DNA from: an uncultured Parabacteroides sp.
Lineage (GTDB): Bacteria > Bacteroidota > Bacteroidia > Bacteroidales > Tannerellaceae
DNA: 64,000 nt
Direction: 5' to 3'
NCBI GenBank assembly: GCA_949295065.1
Contig: CASFJQ010000002.1
Location: forward strand, 55,120 to 119,119
Each line of letters starts with the position of its first letter. Position 1 is the stretch's first letter. Of the stretch, positions 62,634 to 64,000 are shown piece by piece. A model generated the notes under the pieces. It ran no database searches, was not told the origin of the DNA, and saw nothing but the letters and a program-made list of their open reading frames with translations. A program made the translations under genes and the position numbers.

Positions 62634-63731
62634 CTATAAATATTTTACTGGGTTTGAATTAACATTAGAAAAATATAGGGCAAAGGTAGGGAATTTTTTC
62701 GAAATAATAGAATAAAAGATATCTTTTGTACAAACTTCCGATTCATAATGTCCTATTACTGCAAGAAGAATTTGTCCATCGACATCGAAGAAATCATTAT
62801 ATTTGGCTTCTCCGGTAATGAAGATGTCGGCTCCATAGTTTATGGCGTCTTTTATCAGAAACGCACCGCTGCCACCGCATATTGCCACTTCGCGGATAGG
62901 TTTTCCCGTCAGTGCCGAATGTTTTACACATCCCACGTGAAACAAATCCTTTATTCTTTGGAGGAATGGGAGCTCTTCTTCCTCTTCAGGCAATTCGCCC
63001 ACTATGCCGGAGCCCACTTGTTCCCACGTATTGTCCAACTGATAGAAATCATAAGCCGGTTCTTCATAAGGATGAACTGCAAGCAAGGCTCTCAGCACTG
63101 CTCCTTTGCGGAATGCTGGAAGTATTGTTTCGATTCTAACTTCCGTTTCCGAATGCAATTCACCTATTTCGCCGCAATATGGATTGCAGTTTTCTCCCGC
63201 CTTGAAAGTTCCCTGACCAACAACATTGAAGCTGCACGAATCATAATTGCCGATGCTTCCGGCTCCGGCATTGAACAATGCCGACCTTACTGACTCAGCC
63301 TGGCTTTGCGGCACGAATGTTACCAGCTTCAGCAGCGAGTCTTTTAATGGACTTAACACACGTATGTTCTGCAAACCAATGAGCTCTGCCAGCTTGAAAT
63401 TAACTCCGCCAAAAGCATTGTCCATATTTGTATGTGCAGAATAAACCACAATGTCATATTTGCAAGCCTTCATTATACATCTTTCTATATACGTTTTTCC
63501 CGTAAGTGATTTGAAAGGCTTGAAAGCCAAAGGATGATGCGAGATGATTAGATTGCAGTTTTCCTCAATAGCTTCGTCGATGACTTCTTCCGTAACGTCG
63601 AGACATAGCAATGCTCCGGTTGCTTCCTGATTGACATCACCGATTTGCACTCCTGCGTTGTCAAAACCTTCCTGCAGCGGGAGCGGAGCATAAATCTCAA
63701 GTTCCTTTATTATATCTTTTATTTTATACAT
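62634..63731 (-). CDS. Nif3-like dinuclear metal-centre hexameric protein
   Basis: A 365-residue member of the Nif3/YqfO family, the long form with a CutA/PII-like insert (about residues 125-230) between the two halves. Metal ligands include ISHHPLAFK and HTNMDNA early and GHYESE near the C-terminus. The family is related to GTP cyclohydrolase I type 2 in old annotations, but that activity is doubtful. It is the first gene of a two-gene operon with the zinc-ribbon protein. Confidence 0.92.
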   Translation of the reverse strand: MYKIKDIIKELEIYAPLPLQEGFDNAGVQIGDVNQEATGALLCLDVTEEVIDEAIEENCNLIISHHPLAFKPFKSLTGKTYIERCIMKACKYDIVVYSAHTNMDNAFGGVNFKLAELIGLQNIRVLSPLKDSLLKLVTFVPQSQAESVRSALFNAGAGSIGNYDSCSFNVVGQGTFKAGENCNPYCGEIGELHSETEVRIETILPAFRKGAVLRALLAVHPYEEPAYDFYQLDNTWEQVGSGIVGELPEEEEELPFLQRIKDLFHVGCVKHSALTGKPIREVAICGGSGAFLIKDAINYGADIFITGEAKYNDFFDVDGQILLAVIGHYESEVCTKDIFYSIISKKFPTFALYFSNVNSNPVKYL

Positions 63732-63762
63732 ATGGAAAGTTATCTGTGATTTTATTTATCTA

Positions 63763-63770
63763 CAAAAATA
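63763..63770 (-). promoter_or_regulatory. Promoter -7 element for the Nif3-like gene
   Basis: CAAAAATA reads TATTTTTG on the - strand, 32 bases before the ATG. A CAAA at 63794-63797 lies slightly too far for an ideal -33 (23-base spacer). Confidence 0.55.
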
Positions 63771-63959
63771 GTTTTTTCTGTCAAAAAAAGAAACAAAACA
63801 TTCTTTAATCAGGCTCATCTCTGCCGGTTATGCAATATTCTGTAATAAATTAATATGTTAGAAGGCTGCTAAAGTCTTGAATATATTTTGCAAAGTACTT
63901 ACAGGGCAAACGCATTAGAAAAATATATATCTTTAAAGTCTTAAATCAAGAATTGTATC

Positions 63960-64000
63960 ATGAAAAAGACAGCCGTTTCATTATTATTGGAATTTACTCA
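63960..64000 (+). CDS. Start of an unidentified gene, cut by the window edge
   Basis: ATG at 63960 opens a frame of 13 codons (MKKTAVSLLLEF...) without a stop to the window end. The Lys pair and Leu run resemble the beginning of a signal peptide, but the Glu argues against it. The A-T rich upstream region holds TATCTTTA near 63929, a near match to the -7 element. Too little is present to name it. Confidence 0.35.
   Translation, partial: MKKTAVSLLLEFT

Noticed and set aside
1-64000. Insertion sequences, prophage, conjugative element, rRNA or tRNA genes
   Set aside because: No transposase, integrase, relaxase or phage protein is encoded and no cloverleaf or rRNA segment was recognised; gene content and codon use are even along the window.

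Overview
This is an AT-rich chromosomal window from an anaerobic member of the Bacteroidota, almost certainly order Bacteroidales. Reasons: the recurring promoter core TAnnTTTG, often with TTTG about 19-21 bases upstream, which is the Bacteroides-type housekeeping promoter; Bacteroidales-type proteins (long Rho with an Asn-rich insert, NQR, pyruvate:ferredoxin oxidoreductase, carboxyspermidine-type polyamine genes, GH92 and GH43 enzymes, TlpA/DUF4369 lipoprotein, anaerobic sulfatase maturase); and close gene packing with 1-4 base stop/start overlaps. I cannot fix genus or species. It reads as ordinary chromosome: I see no insertion sequences, phage genes, CRISPR, rRNA or tRNA.

Layout. 1-5850: the 3' part of a flavoprotein dehydrogenase, then rhomboid protease, MATE exporter, a D15-type outer membrane protein, a small Cys-rich YgbA-family protein and a MarC membrane protein, all on the + strand. 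6110-12075: the complete nqrABCDEF operon for the Na+-pumping NADH:quinone reductase; its NqrC carries an N-terminal rubredoxin-like domain. 12461-23497, mostly - strand: FabK/NMO-like flavoenzyme, TlpA-like lipoprotein, panB (+), the large pyruvate:ferredoxin oxidoreductase, an AAA/DUF4143 ATPase, and an operon of DnaQ-like exonuclease, amidase and radical-SAM sulfatase maturase. 23673-27866: an unrecognised outer membrane protein, a 58-residue DUF4250 protein, pgk, an AlaX-like editing protein and a GNAT enzyme.

28214-38460: a TPR protein, then a polyamine region: agmatinase, carboxyspermidine dehydrogenase and decarboxylase (putrescine to spermidine), followed by a potABCD uptake operon. 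PotA has a tandemly duplicated C-terminal domain and PotD has an extra C-terminal membrane anchor. 38478-46350: HAD hydrolase, Ogt-type methyltransferase, rmlA, OmpA-family protein, a WcaJ-type sugar-phosphate transferase, ruvX, def, and an acyl-CoA carboxylase/decarboxylase alpha subunit with its biotin carrier. 46451-58016: DcuB, a DUF418 membrane protein, a C69 dipeptidase, a GT39/GT2 pair, a GH92 mannosidase and a GH43 glycosidase. 58159-63731 (- strand): rho, tilS, a coiled-coil zinc-ribbon protein and a Nif3-family protein. A final gene begins at 63960 and leaves the window.

Together the genes fit a fermentative anaerobe: pyruvate is split by PFOR, NADH is oxidised by NQR to build a sodium gradient, C4-dicarboxylates are exchanged by DcuB, and a biotin-dependent acyl-CoA enzyme fits the succinate/propionate branch. 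Surface glycans are handled by the glycosidases, sugar transferases and outer membrane proteins. The points most worth a second look are the rubredoxin-NqrC fusion, a repeated intergenic palindrome element (two copies, near 25.0 kb and 49.2 kb), the Asn-rich insert of Rho, and the modified PotA and PotD.
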